A stretch of DNA of 64,000 bases from Candidatus Aminicenantota bacterium (GTDB lineage Bacteria > Acidobacteriota > Aminicenantia > Aminicenantales > UBA4085), in contig PLMN01000023.1 in the NCBI GenBank assembly GCA_003141555.1, positions 1-64,000 on the forward strand, given 5' to 3'. The first letter of the stretch is position 1, and each line of letters begins with the position of its first letter. Shown in pieces: positions 25,839 to 35,203 of this stretch. The notes under the pieces are model-generated. The model had not been told where the DNA came from and did no database searches. It saw only the letters and a list, made by a program, of their open reading frames with translations. A program made the position numbers and the translations under genes.

Positions 25839-26592
25839 TGCGCTCTCCTTTTTTCCAGATCTCGCGGAGCTTGGCATACCGGACGAAGATGGCATAGCCG
25901 TTGAAGGCCGAGATGACCAGGCCGGGGAAGCCGTCGAGGAATCCGCCCTTGAGAACATACGATTTCAGGAACCGCGACGCCGGCAGGAGGACCAGGTGGG
26001 GCCAGCGGCATTTCTTCTTCGCCGCGTAAAGCTTCTGCGCGCCGAGGTCGGAGAACTGGTTGATGCGGGCCACGTGCTCGGCGATGCTCCGGTACGTCAG
26101 GTGCTGAATGTCGCCCTTGAGGGCCCGAACCTCGCCGGCGACGCCCAGCTTCTCGTGGACGTAGGCCCCTTCCCATCGCGCCCGGTCCTTGCGGAACAGC
26201 CGGACCTTGCGGTCGGGATACCAGCCCGAATGCCGGATCCATCGGCCCAGGTAGAAGACTCGGCGAGGCATGGAGAAGGCGGCGCAGTCGGGGTCGCCGG
26301 GCAGGAGGGCGGAGAGCTCGGCCCGGAGCTCGGGAGACAGGCGCTCGTCCGCGTCGAGGGACAGGATCCAGGGATGGGCGGCCAGGCCGTCGGCGAAGTT
26401 CTTCTGATCGGCGTAGTTCGTCCAGGCGCGCTCGACGACGCGGTCGGTGTATTCCCGGGCGATCTTCACCGTCCGGTCCGTGCTGAGGCTGTCGACGACG
26501 ACGATTTCGGAGGCGAGGCCGGCCAGGCTCTCCAGCGCGGCGGCTATGTTCCGCTCCTCGTCGCGGGTGATGATCACCGCCGAGATCTTCAT
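25819..26592 (-). CDS. glycosyltransferase family 2 (WaaE/KdtX-like)
   Basis: This 257-residue protein has a GT-A fold: SAVIITRDEERNIAAALESL, EIVVVDSLSTDRT and WILSLDADERL with the DxD-like metal site. The central GRWIRHSGWYPDRKVRLFRK and the YVHEKL segment match lipopolysaccharide core beta-glycosyltransferases of the WaaE/KdtX group. It begins 18 bases after pyrB and overlaps the GT4 gene. A function in the lipid A core or another cell-surface glycan is the likely reading. Confidence 0.84.
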   Translation of the reverse strand: MKISAVIITRDEERNIAAALESLAGLASEIVVVDSLSTDRTVKIAREYTDRVVERAWTNYADQKNFADGLAAHPWILSLDADERLSPELRAELSALLPGDPDCAAFSMPRRVFYLGRWIRHSGWYPDRKVRLFRKDRARWEGAYVHEKLGVAGEVRALKGDIQHLTYRSIAEHVARINQFSDLGAQKLYAAKKKCRWPHLVLLPASRFLKSYVLKGGFLDGFPGLVISAFNGYAIFVRYAKLREIWKKGERIEPFPN

Positions 26593-26610
26593 GCCGGGGC
26601 CCCCGTCGGG

Positions 26611-27591
26611 CTATGCTTTCCCCAGGACCATGGCCAGCAGGGCCATTCGGACGAAGAGGCCGTACTCCATCTGGCGAAAATAGGCCGCCCGCGGGTCCTC
26701 GTCGCAGGCCATGCTGATCTCGGTGACGCGCGGCAGGGGATGCATGACGATCATCTCCTTCTTGGCCCCGGCCAGCACGTCGGGGGTGATGATGTAGGCG
26801 TCGCGCACCTTGTCGTACAGAAGCGGATCCTCGAACCGCTCACGCTGGACGCGGGTCACGTAGAGGACGTCGGTCGCGGGCAGGACCTTATCGAGGGTCG
26901 TGTGCTCGGCCTGGGGCAGGCCCTTCTCGGCCACCTCGTCCATGACCTCATGGGGCATGCGCAGGGATTCGGGCGAAACGTAGCTCAAGGTGATCCCGTT
27001 GAACCGGGTGAGCAGGCGGGCGAGGGAATGGACCGTCCGTCCGTATTTCAGGTCGCCGAGCATGGTCACGTGGAGGTTGTCGAGCCGTCCCATCTCCTCG
27101 CGGATGGTGAAGCAGTCGAGGAGGGCCTGGGTCGGGTGCTCGCCGGCGCCGTCTCCGGCGTTGATGACCGGCTTGCCCGCGTATTTGGCCGCGAGGGCCG
27201 CCGAGCCGACCTCGGGGTGGCGGATGACGATCACGTCCACGTAACAGGCCAGCGTCCGGACGGTGTCGGGCAGGCTCTCGCCCTTGGCCACCGAGGAATA
27301 CTTGACTTCGCTGATGGGGATGACCGCCCCGCCGAGCCGCTGCATGGCGGCCATGAATGAGGACGATGTCCGCGTCGAGGGCTCATAGAACAGGTTCGCC
27401 AGGATCTTGCCCTTGAGCAGGTCGAACGTGCCGATCCGCTCGACCATGATCCGCATGTCATGGGCGACGCCGAAGATGTAATCCAGGTCGGCCCGGGTGA
27501 AGGGCTTGACCGACAGGATGTCCTTGCCATACCAGGGCGCGGTCTGCTGATCACCGAACGGCAGATAAGGACTTTTGAGTTTTCGGGGCAT
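26611..27591 (-). CDS. pyrB: aspartate carbamoyltransferase catalytic subunit
   Basis: This 326-residue protein matches the transcarbamoylase family. [12 protein letters not shown] is the carbamoyl-phosphate binding motif, [16 protein letters not shown] the central signature, [16 protein letters not shown] the second-domain start and [10 protein letters not shown] the C-terminal motif typical of ATCase rather than ornithine transcarbamoylase. It catalyses the first committed step of pyrimidine synthesis. No regulatory subunit or dihydroorotase gene lies next to it; instead it heads a run of glycosyltransferase genes. A GGAGG sequence precedes the ATG. Confidence 0.93.
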   Translation of the reverse strand: MPRKLKSPYLPFGDQQTAPWYGKDILSVKPFTRADLDYIFGVAHDMRIMVERIGTFDLLKGKILANLFYEPSTRTSSSFMAAMQRLGGAVIPISEVKYSSVAKGESLPDTVRTLACYVDVIVIRHPEVGSAALAAKYAGKPVINAGDGAGEHPTQALLDCFTIREEMGRLDNLHVTMLGDLKYGRTVHSLARLLTRFNGITLSYVSPESLRMPHEVMDEVAEKGLPQAEHTTLDKVLPATDVLYVTRVQRERFEDPLLYDKVRDAYIITPDVLAGAKKEMIVMHPLPRVTEISMACDEDPRAAYFRQMEYGLFVRMALLAMVLGKA

Positions 27592-27702
27592 CGAGCCTCC
27601 TTCCCGGGGATGTGAACCCGGGGATGCTTGCTCAACAGGGAATATATCGGAGCCCCGGCCGGGCTGTCAATGGACGGAGGTGTCTTCCCGGACGAAGCGT
27701 AG

Positions 27703-27775
27703 CCGAAAATGGGGACACAGAACCCCGCTTTTCTTATGTTGAAGGCGAATTCGTGTTCTGTGTCCCCTTTTTCGG
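27703..27775. repeat. 73-bp palindromic repeat (GGGGACACAGAAC type)
   Basis: The 21-base left arm (27703-27723) and right arm (27755-27775) are inverted copies with one mismatch; the arms contain GGGGACACAGAAC and GTTCTGTGTCCCC. The right edge is one base from the stop codon of the tolC-like gene (27777-27779, minus strand). The T-run at the arm end could also serve as a terminator for that gene. The same arm sequence occurs inside tlyA at 60564-60634. Confidence 0.88.
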
Positions 27776-27776
27776 C

Positions 27777-29324
27777 CTACTGCGCGATCTTGAAGCCCCG
27801 CGTCTCGAGGTTGACGCCCATGGCCTTTTCGAGGCTCGCGACGGCGAGAATGTAATCGATTTGGGCGCGGAGCTCCGCCGATCGGGCGTTGGCCAGCTTC
27901 TCCTGGAAATCGAGGACGAAATAGTTCGTCGACAGGCCGACCTTCAGCTTCTTCTCCTCGCCCTCGAGCGTCTTTTCGGCCAGCTCCCGCGAGACCCGCA
28001 GGGCCCCGACGCGCTTGGAATCGGTCTCGATCGTCCGGAGCGTGTCGCTCACCTCGAGCTCGATTTGCTGCTCCTGGTTCTTGATCCGGACCTGGCTCTG
28101 GCTGAGGTCCAGCTTGGCGTAAGTCAAGTCCGCCTTGGTCAGCAGGGTGCTCAGGGGGACCGACAAGGTGAGGCCGATGTTCCAGTTGTTGTAGAGGAGC
28201 TTGAAGGCGTCGCCCAAGGCTGCCGACGGGCCGCTCTTCTGCGTGCCGATGACGACGCCCGAGAAGTAATCGTTGTTCTGATAGATCAGGAGATCGCCCG
28301 AGATGCCCGGGCTGAAATAGGTGAGCTGCAGGTCGAGCGAGGGCAGCGTCTGATTCCGGGCCACGCTGACGTTGAGCGCCTTGATCTCCTGCCCCTTCTT
28401 CAGGATCTGGAGATCGGGGCGGCGCTCCATGGCCTCCTTCAGGGCCTCGTCGAGCGTCACCCGGTTTTCGGCGTAGGCCAGCTTGTCCGAGGGCAGGACC
28501 TTCATCTTCCGGGCGTCGCCCTCGGCGGCCAGGTTGATGACCGACTTGAGGACCTCCTCGCTTCGGCGGATCAGGCCCTCGGCCTCGATGAGGTCGGCCT
28601 CGCGCTGGGCGACGGTCGATTCGGCCGTCAGGACGTCGATCGCGGCGATCTGCCCGAATTCGACCTCCTTCTTGTTCTTGTCGAGGAGCTCCCGGGCCAA
28701 CTGGAGCGACTGGCGCTTGACCTTGGTGTTCTCGACCGCGAAGAAGTAGTTCCAATACGTTTGCTGGACGAGGTAGACGGTCTCCTGCATCGTATTCCGG
28801 AACTGGAGCTGGGCGACGCTGAGGCTGTTCTCCGCCTCGGCAATCGCGCGGCGGGTGACCGTCGGGCCGAAGTTCTTGAGCAGAGGCTGGGACAGGCTGA
28901 ACTGGAGGGTGCTGCCGTAGCGCGGGTTGATCAGCTGGAAGGCCTCGTTCGTCTCCGAGCGATAGTTCTGGAGCGAAACCGAGAGATTCCCGCCCGTCGG
29001 CACGGTTTCGGCGATCGCCACGCCGTAGCTCGACAGGTTGCTGACGGTCGTGCCCGACCCCTGGAGGAACCAGTAGGACGGGTTCGCCGTCCGGTTGGCG
29101 CCGTAGGTGACGTCGAGCCGGGGCAAGAAAGGCTCGCGGGCCTTGGTTATTTGGATGTCCGCGAGATCTGGGTTGAGCTTTTCAACCGCCACGGCCAGGT
29201 TGTTCCTGAGGGCCTTGGCGATGCAGTCCTCGAGGCCGAGGTTCAGGACCTGCTGGTCCTGGGCGGACGCGGGCCGCGGGGCCAGGGCCGCCAGGGTTAG
29301 AATCAAGATCACGATGCGTTTCAT
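27777..29324 (-). CDS. TolC-family outer-membrane efflux protein
   Basis: This 515-residue protein begins with a signal peptide (MKRIVILILTLAALAPRPASA). It has two long helical repeats typical of TolC-like trimeric channels, visible as heptad-rich stretches around SLSVAQLQFRNTMQETVYLV and QSQVRIKNQEQQIELEVSDT. ALRNNLAVAVEKLNPDLA near the start is the usual family opening. The ATG at 29324 has AGGAGG 10 bases upstream; a GTG two codons earlier is an alternative. No adaptor or inner-membrane pump gene lies beside it. It may serve efflux or export of polysaccharide or protein. Confidence 0.85.
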   Translation of the reverse strand: MKRIVILILTLAALAPRPASAQDQQVLNLGLEDCIAKALRNNLAVAVEKLNPDLADIQITKAREPFLPRLDVTYGANRTANPSYWFLQGSGTTVSNLSSYGVAIAETVPTGGNLSVSLQNYRSETNEAFQLINPRYGSTLQFSLSQPLLKNFGPTVTRRAIAEAENSLSVAQLQFRNTMQETVYLVQQTYWNYFFAVENTKVKRQSLQLARELLDKNKKEVEFGQIAAIDVLTAESTVAQREADLIEAEGLIRRSEEVLKSVINLAAEGDARKMKVLPSDKLAYAENRVTLDEALKEAMERRPDLQILKKGQEIKALNVSVARNQTLPSLDLQLTYFSPGISGDLLIYQNNDYFSGVVIGTQKSGPSAALGDAFKLLYNNWNIGLTLSVPLSTLLTKADLTYAKLDLSQSQVRIKNQEQQIELEVSDTLRTIETDSKRVGALRVSRELAEKTLEGEEKKLKVGLSTNYFVLDFQEKLANARSAELRAQIDYILAVASLEKAMGVNLETRGFKIAQ

Positions 29325-29491
29325 GCTCACGTCGCTCCTCCTGGAGGTCAATCGGCTGCGATAAACCGTCAGTGTACCAGAATCCCGGCCGGAAAAAAAC
29401 CGCGCAGGCCGGCTCCCACCTAATAAATACGTCAGCGGCCGGCTAAAGTTTCCGGCTTGCCGTTCCCGCCGGCGTCGGCCCGCCGCTCTTC

Positions 29492-29520
29492 TTGACACGG
29501 CCGGAAATCTGGACTAATAG
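29492..29520 (+). promoter_or_regulatory. sigma-70 promoter placing the transcript start at the GT-C start codon
   Basis: A perfect TTGACA (29492-29497) is followed after exactly 17 bases by TAATAG (29515-29520). The expected start site, 7-9 bases further, coincides with the ATG at 29529, and no Shine-Dalgarno sequence is present. The layout is repeated at the paralogous gene at 32802. Confidence 0.55.
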
Positions 29521-29528
29521 TCTTGGGC

Positions 29529-31994
29529 ATGCCCAGAGTCCCGAGGGCCGCACGGCAGGCCGTCTTCATCGTCCTGGCCCTCGCCACCGCGTTCTTCTTT
29601 CAGTTCAGGAGCCACGTGCCGGGATTCATGTTCCCGGCCCACGTCAACCGCATCGAGCCGGGGGCTTTGGCCCTTTCGGCCCTCCTTTTCTACGTGATTC
29701 TGGCGGGGGCCTGGGCTCTGTTTTCGGAGATCGCGGGCAAGACGCTCCGGATTCCCTACAAGGACGCCCTGGCCGCGGATTTCTGGACGTATCTTCCCGT
29801 TCTCTTCTTTTTCCTGACGCCGCTCGCCCTTCGCCGCTACCTGACGTCGGACGACCTGGAAACGCGCCTGGGGTTGCTCCTGGCGGCAGTCGTCTTCGCG
29901 ATCCTCTATCTGAAGGCGGTCCAGGCCGCCCGGGTCCTCAAGGAGGCTCCCGCGCAGGGCGGAGCCGCATGCGCCGTAGGCGCGACCATTGCGGCCCCGC
30001 AGGGCGGAGCTGCAGGCGCTTCAAGCGCGACAATGGCGACTCCGCCCTGGCTCGTCCGGCTCCGCCGTTTCCATGGCCTGCCCGTCCGGCGGCGGATGGC
30101 GATCCTCGTCCTGGTCTCTCTCCTCGCCTACAACCTCGGATCCGTCATCATCCTGTCCAAGGGGATCACGTTTTCGGGAGACGAGCCCCACTATCTCCTG
30201 ATCACCCACAGCCTGCTGCACGACGGCGACTTCGACCTGGCCAACAACTACGCCGCCAGGGACTACGCCCGCTACATGCCGGAGCGGGCGACCATCGAAT
30301 CCCATGCCCTGCCCGGCCGGACGCCGGGAAGCCAGTATTCCTTCCATTCGCCGGGCATCGCGATCCTGATGCTGCCCTTCTATGCTCTGGGCTCGCTTTT
30401 CGGCCGGGCCGGCCTCGCCGTGGTCCTCCGCTTCGGGATGAGCCTGATCGGGGCCCTGTTCGGCCTCCAGGTCTTCCTGTATGCCCGCCGGGAGTGGGGC
30501 CGGGAATCCCTCGCCCTGGTGCTCTGGGCGCTCGCGAGCTTCACCTCGCCCGTCTTTTTCTTCTCGATCCACATCTATCCCGAGCTCGTGGTCGCCCTCT
30601 CCGTCTTCACCGCGTTCCGCCTCCTCCGTTTCGGAGCGCCGCTCTCCCGGGGCCGGCTCCTTCTCTGCGGCTTCCTCATGTCCTCGTTCATCTGGTTCCA
30701 CGCCCTCAAGTACTTCTTCATCCTCGGGCCGCTCTTCCTCTACGCCTTCTGGGTCCTGATCAGGAACCGGGAAAGCCGCCGCGGCCTGGCCTGGTTCCTG
30801 GCCGTCCCCCTGCTCAACTTCGCCGTCTATTTCGCCTTCCAATACTCGCTCTACGGATCGCTCAACCCCACGGCCGTATCCTGGCAGGGGGCCATGGACG
30901 CGAAACAGACGGTCAGCTGGGCCAAGGAGCTCCTGACCGGGATCCCCTTCCGCTTCCGGCTCGAGACGCTCGTCGGCTATTTCCTCGACCAACGGGACGG
31001 GCTGCTGCTCTATGCCCCGATCTATTTCTTTTCCTTTCTCGGCGCGATCGAGATGTTCCGCCGCCGCCGGCGCGGCGCCGGCCTGCTCCTCTTCATCGCC
31101 GCCCCCTACGTTCTGGTCTCGGCTTTCCTCACCCAGCGGGCGGGATATTCGCCCCAGGCCCGGCCGCTCGTCGCCGTGATCTGGAGCTTGGTGATCTTCC
31201 TCGGCTATTTTCTCGCAGCCGATGCCGGGAAGCTTTTCGTTTATTTGAAGAGCTTCGCCGTCGGTGTCAGCCTGGCGTTCGTCGGCCTCCTCTGCCTGAA
31301 CCCCTTGGCCCTTTATCAGGAAACGACGATGGGCACGACCGAGCGTGGCGGGGCGCTTTTCTACACCCTCAGCAACCTCCATTTCTATCTTCCCTCGCTC
31401 CTTCCCTCTTTTATCAAGGTCGAGAATGCGCGCTGGACGCCGAACTACGTCTGGCCCGTCCTCCTGGCGCTTTTCATGGTTGCCTATCTCCTCTTTCGCC
31501 GCCGCGGATTCCCGCTGAGGTTCGCCCATCACCTGGCGATTGCCAGCGTCGGCCTGGCGATCTTCTTCGCCGGCTTCGTTTATTTCCCGCGGACGATCCT
31601 CGTCTCGCCCCAGAAAGCAGTCCTCCCGAGCGGCGAGACGATCGCTTTCTATTCCCTATCCCGCGTGGCCCATCTAGACAAATCCGGCGGCTTCGCCCTC
31701 CTCGAGGACGACCGCGATTATCATTTTTATTTCGCGGCCCGGAAGCCGATGGCCCGGCTCCGCGTCCGCTACGGGTCCCTTCAGGGGGACTATGAGCTCA
31801 AGCTGGGGTTTTTCGACGCGCCGGGAATCGACGAGACCACGGCCCGCGAGATCCGGACGGCGGACCTCGACGCGCCGCCCGCCTATCGATGGAGGGGATT
31901 GAATCTCTACCGGGTGACGGTCCGCCTGGACAAGCGCTCCGAGGTCCGGACCTCGGTCAATCCTTACGCGCTGGCTTTCCTGCCGGTTCGTTGA
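29529..31994 (+). CDS. GT-C-type membrane glycosyltransferase (paralogue 1)
   Basis: This 821-residue protein has a dozen or so hydrophobic helices and ends in a soluble extracytoplasmic domain. The conserved external-loop motif FSGDEPHYLLITHSLLHDGD, with an acidic pair DE, resembles the catalytic loop of GT-C enzymes such as ArnT/PMT that use polyprenyl-phosphate sugars. The paralogue at 32802 shares the motif, the YFLDQRDGLLLYAP segment and the overall plan. About 30 extra residues at positions 144-173, rich in Ala and Gly, come from a tandem 45-bp repeat that the paralogue lacks. Its 3' end overlaps that of the convergent GT2 gene by 38 bases. Confidence 0.75.
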   Translation: MPRVPRAARQAVFIVLALATAFFFQFRSHVPGFMFPAHVNRIEPGALALSALLFYVILAGAWALFSEIAGKTLRIPYKDALAADFWTYLPVLFFFLTPLALRRYLTSDDLETRLGLLLAAVVFAILYLKAVQAARVLKEAPAQGGAACAVGATIAAPQGGAAGASSATMATPPWLVRLRRFHGLPVRRRMAILVLVSLLAYNLGSVIILSKGITFSGDEPHYLLITHSLLHDGDFDLANNYAARDYARYMPERATIESHALPGRTPGSQYSFHSPGIAILMLPFYALGSLFGRAGLAVVLRFGMSLIGALFGLQVFLYARREWGRESLALVLWALASFTSPVFFFSIHIYPELVVALSVFTAFRLLRFGAPLSRGRLLLCGFLMSSFIWFHALKYFFILGPLFLYAFWVLIRNRESRRGLAWFLAVPLLNFAVYFAFQYSLYGSLNPTAVSWQGAMDAKQTVSWAKELLTGIPFRFRLETLVGYFLDQRDGLLLYAPIYFFSFLGAIEMFRRRRRGAGLLLFIAAPYVLVSAFLTQRAGYSPQARPLVAVIWSLVIFLGYFLAADAGKLFVYLKSFAVGVSLAFVGLLCLNPLALYQETTMGTTERGGALFYTLSNLHFYLPSLLPSFIKVENARWTPNYVWPVLLALFMVAYLLFRRRGFPLRFAHHLAIASVGLAIFFAGFVYFPRTILVSPQKAVLPSGETIAFYSLSRVAHLDKSGGFALLEDDRDYHFYFAARKPMARLRVRYGSLQGDYELKLGFFDAPGIDETTAREIRTADLDAPPAYRWRGLNLYRVTVRLDKRSEVRTSVNPYALAFLPVR
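29955..30044 (+). repeat. tandem 45-bp hairpin repeat inside the GT-C gene
   Basis: Two 45-bp units (29955-29999 and 30000-30044) begin CAGGGCGGAGC. Each contains a small hairpin, GCGCC-GTA-GGCGC in the first and GCGCTT-C-AAGCGC in the second, so the stem is kept while its bases differ. An inverted CTCCGCCCT closes the block. The units are in frame and add QGGAA-containing peptide to a cytosolic loop. Confidence 0.75.
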
Positions 31995-32736
31995 GCATCG
32001 CGAACTTCATCCAGCCCAGCTTGTGGAGCTTGAATTTCACCAGCATCAAGAGGATGGATAGCCCGTAGACGATGCTCCGCCCCGGCCCGATCTGCGACGC
32101 CTCGGCGAAATAGCGGGTATCGATCGGGATTTCGCGGATGCGCATGTCGTGGAGGACGCCCTGGGCGATGATCTCCGAATCGAAGACGAAGTCGTCGGAA
32201 TTAGCCGGAAAATTCACGGTTTCGAGGTAGCGGCGGGAATAGGCCCGCAGGCCCGAATGGTACTCCGTGAGGTACATGTAGAAAGTGGCGTTTTCGACCG
32301 CGGTGAGATAGATATTGGCCAGGTACTTCCATTTGGGCATCCCTCCTTCGAGGGGCCGCCCACCGAGCATCCGCGATCCGAAGACCGCGTCGCATGCTCC
32401 CTCGAGGAGGGGGGCGACCAGATGGGGGATGACCGTGGGGTCATATTGATGGTCGGGATGGACCATGACCACGATGTCCGCCCCGAGCTTCAGGGCTTCG
32501 GCGTAGCAGGTCTTCTGGTTCCCGCCGTAGCCCCGGTTCTCGGAATGGACGAACACGCGCAGGCCCAGCCGCTTCGCCAGGGCGACCGTGCCGTCGCGGC
32601 TCGCGTCATCGACCAGGATGATCTCATCCACCCAGCCGCGGGGGATATCGTCCAGGGTCCGTTCGAGCGTCTTCTCGGCGTTGTAGGCCGGCATGACGAC
32701 GACGACCTTCTTGGAGCGGGCGGGGATGGGGTCCAC
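31957..32736 (-). CDS. family 2 glycosyltransferase, polyprenyl-phosphate type
   Basis: This 259-residue protein has the GT-A motifs VVVVMPAYNAEKTLERTL, IILVDDASRDGT and VMVHPDHQYDP (metal site), close to dolichyl/undecaprenyl-phosphate mannose or glucose synthases. It has no C-terminal membrane pair. Flanked on both sides by GT-C membrane proteins, which use lipid-linked sugars, it probably makes their donor. The GTG start lies just downstream of a TATAAA on the minus strand and no ribosome site is evident, so a leaderless message is possible. It diverges from the second GT-C gene and converges on the first. Confidence 0.83.
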   Translation of the reverse strand: MDPIPARSKKVVVVMPAYNAEKTLERTLDDIPRGWVDEIILVDDASRDGTVALAKRLGLRVFVHSENRGYGGNQKTCYAEALKLGADIVVMVHPDHQYDPTVIPHLVAPLLEGACDAVFGSRMLGGRPLEGGMPKWKYLANIYLTAVENATFYMYLTEYHSGLRAYSRRYLETVNFPANSDDFVFDSEIIAQGVLHDMRIREIPIDTRYFAEASQIGPGRSIVYGLSILLMLVKFKLHKLGWMKFAMLNEPAGKPARKD

Positions 32737-32765
32737 GGCCGTTTTATAACATATTTTCAGTATCC

Positions 32766-32794
32766 TTGACAGACTCGGATATCTCGACTATACC
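32766..32794 (+). promoter_or_regulatory. sigma-70 promoter placing the transcript start at the second GT-C start codon
   Basis: A perfect TTGACA (32766-32771), a 17-base spacer and TATACC (32789-32794) predict transcription from about 32801, one base before the ATG at 32802. There is no ribosome site. The TTG inside the -35 element is a possible but unlikely longer start. Confidence 0.6.
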
Positions 32795-32801
32795 TCAAAC
32801 G

Positions 32802-35201
32802 ATGAAACCCCGGCCTCCATGGTCCCTGGACCTTCTCTTTCTCGTCGAGGCCCTCGGGCTGGCCTGCTATGTCCTGCTTTTTCTCCAATCGGGAACGGCC
32901 ACGGTCCTTAGCTACGGCCTCAAGCTCGGAGGAGCGAACCTCGCCCTGTTCCTGGGCCTGGCCGCAGGCGTCTTCCTCATCCTCAGGACGGGAGTGCCGC
33001 GCCTGGCCGCCCGCGAAGCCAAGGCCTTTGGGGCCGGTTTCGAGGAACGGTTGGGGCGCAACGTCGCGGCTTCGGTTCCGCTCCTGTTCCTCGTCCTCTC
33101 GCCGTCCCTGAACGCGAACTACTTGGCGCGGGACGACCTGCGGACCCGGCTGGGCCTCCTCGGCGTGTTCGTCGCGGCCGCCGTCCTCTACCTCAAGGTC
33201 CGGGATCTCCTCCCCCTCCTTAAGACCGCCGACCACGGGACGCTCCGGACCCTGCGCGTTCGGTGGGACGGGCTGACGCTCCGGCGCCGCCTGCTCGTCC
33301 TTTTCCTCGCGGCATTCCTCGTCTACAACGCCTGCGCCTTCCTCCTCGTCCGGGAAGGGGTCACTTTTTCGGGGGACGAGCCGAACTATCTCCTGACCAC
33401 GCACAGCCTTCTCTACGATCGGGACATCAACCTGGCGAACAACTACGCGAACCAGGACTATTTCCACTTCTACGACAAGGCCGACAACCCCCGCCTGAGG
33501 CTGGGCGTCTACGCCCAGTACGGCAAGAAGGGGAAGGACTACATCTTCCCGATCAACCTGCCCGGCATCTCCGTCCTCATGCTACCCTGGTATTGGCTCA
33601 GCCAGCTCTTCGCGGGCAAGGCGCTGACCTTCATCCTCAAGGGGAGCCTGGCGATCTGGGCCGTCCTGCTCGGCCTGCAGATCTATCTCCTCGCCAGGGA
33701 CTTCTGGAAGCGGGAAGGACTGGCCGTAGGATTGTGGCTGTTCTATTCCTTCAGCTCACCCGTCCTCTTCTATGCCCTCCATCTCTACCCCGAAATCCCC
33801 ATCGCCCTCTTCTCCGTCTACATCTACCGGAAGGTCGTCTCCGGGCACGCCCTGTCTGGACCATCGCTCCTGTTAATGGGGTTTCTCCTGGGGACGTTCC
33901 CCTGGTTCGGCCTGAAGTACAACTTCATCCTCGGACCTCTCGTCCTCGTGGCGCTTTATTATCTCTGGAAACACCAGCGGCCCCGCTCCCGGATCCTGCT
34001 GTTTCTGGTGTTTCCCGTGCTGGGGACGGCCCTGTTCTATTACTTCGTCTACACACTCTACGGGACGTTCTCCCCGTTCGCAATCTACGAGGGGATCGTC
34101 TCCCCAGAGCGCTCGCAGGCCCTCAAGGCCGCTTGGCTGGCCTATCCCCTCTGGGCGCGGACGGACACGCTGTTCGATTATTTCCTCGACCAGCGGGACG
34201 GCCTGCTCCTCTACGCGCCGTTCTATATCCTGATGTTCGCCGGAGCGGTGGAGGCCTTCCGCCGGTCGAAGAAGGAGCTGGCCGGGCTTGTCCTTATCGC
34301 CCTGCCCTTCCTTCTCAATTACGCCTTCTTCACCCATCGCCAGGGCTATTGCCCCCAGGGCCGCGTGCTGGCCCCGATCTCCTGGATCGGGGCGATCCTC
34401 GTCGGCCATTTCCTGGCCGCGAACCGCAACCGGATCTTCGCTGCGCTGGCCCGGCTGGCCGCGGCGGCGACGGCCGCCGTCACCGTCCTCCTTCTCGCCC
34501 GGCCGTCGGCCCTCTATCAACCCACGACCCACGAGTTCACCCAGCGCCCGGGCGAGCTTTTCCTCTGGCTGAGCAGCCTCAAGACCTTTCTACCCTCCCT
34601 CCTGCCGTCCTTCGTCAAGATCGACAACCGCGGCTACCTGCCGAACTACGTCGGGATCGCAGGGCTGGTCCTGTTCGGGGTCCTCTATGCGGTCTTCGGG
34701 CGCAGGACGGGACCGGCCGCGGGGCCGAGGGCCCGGACCGCGGCGGTCTGCGCCCTCCTGGCCGTCGCGTTCGTCCTCTGGGTCTATTCCCCGCGGCCCG
34801 TGCTCTATCCCTCCGTCCCTCTGACATTCGCCGACCAGCAGAAGCTCGGGTTCTACCTCTTCCCGATGGGAGGGGACGTCGTGGCGAAAAACCAGGGCGA
34901 GCTCTATCTCCATGCCGACCGAGAATACAGGATTTTCTTCGCCGCGCGGCATAAGCTGCCGTCCGTCAAGCTCGTCTTCGGCTCGACGGCCGGGACGCAC
35001 GACGTCGTCCTGAGGCAATTCGACCTGCCCCTCTTCAAGGGCCGGACGGATCACGAAAAGAAGGAGATCGTCTTCGCACCGGCCGCCACGTTTCCTCTGA
35101 GGGATCTTTTCATCTACGAAGTCGTGATCGATTTCAAGAAACTGTCCGGAGAAAGCCTGAAGGTCGACCCGTTCCTGTTGCAGGTCATCCCCCTCCGTTG
35201 A
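32802..35201 (+). CDS. GT-C-type membrane glycosyltransferase (paralogue 2)
   Basis: This 799-residue protein is a full-length paralogue of the one at 29529. It has the same multi-helix plan, the loop motif FSGDEPNYLLTTHSLLYDRD with a DE pair, YFLDQRDGLLLYAPFY, and a matching C-terminal soluble region. It lacks the Ala/Gly insertion of its partner, reading LLKTADHGTLRTLR at that site. The start at 32802 is chosen from the promoter geometry and the paralogue's start. It probably transfers a lipid-linked sugar, made by the GT2 enzyme between the two genes, to an extracytoplasmic acceptor; donor and acceptor are unknown. Confidence 0.75.
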   Translation: MKPRPPWSLDLLFLVEALGLACYVLLFLQSGTATVLSYGLKLGGANLALFLGLAAGVFLILRTGVPRLAAREAKAFGAGFEERLGRNVAASVPLLFLVLSPSLNANYLARDDLRTRLGLLGVFVAAAVLYLKVRDLLPLLKTADHGTLRTLRVRWDGLTLRRRLLVLFLAAFLVYNACAFLLVREGVTFSGDEPNYLLTTHSLLYDRDINLANNYANQDYFHFYDKADNPRLRLGVYAQYGKKGKDYIFPINLPGISVLMLPWYWLSQLFAGKALTFILKGSLAIWAVLLGLQIYLLARDFWKREGLAVGLWLFYSFSSPVLFYALHLYPEIPIALFSVYIYRKVVSGHALSGPSLLLMGFLLGTFPWFGLKYNFILGPLVLVALYYLWKHQRPRSRILLFLVFPVLGTALFYYFVYTLYGTFSPFAIYEGIVSPERSQALKAAWLAYPLWARTDTLFDYFLDQRDGLLLYAPFYILMFAGAVEAFRRSKKELAGLVLIALPFLLNYAFFTHRQGYCPQGRVLAPISWIGAILVGHFLAANRNRIFAALARLAAAATAAVTVLLLARPSALYQPTTHEFTQRPGELFLWLSSLKTFLPSLLPSFVKIDNRGYLPNYVGIAGLVLFGVLYAVFGRRTGPAAGPRARTAAVCALLAVAFVLWVYSPRPVLYPSVPLTFADQQKLGFYLFPMGGDVVAKNQGELYLHADREYRIFFAARHKLPSVKLVFGSTAGTHDVVLRQFDLPLFKGRTDHEKKEIVFAPAATFPLRDLFIYEVVIDFKKLSGESLKVDPFLLQVIPLR

Positions 35202-35203
35202 AT

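Noticed and set aside
29955-30044. CRISPR array
   Set aside because: Only two directly abutting 45-bp units with no spacers, within a coding frame. No cas gene or regularly spaced repeat was seen anywhere in the window.
32766-32801. Earlier TTG start for the second GT-C gene
   Set aside because: The TTG is part of a perfect -35 element, and the paralogue's start corresponds to the ATG at 32802.
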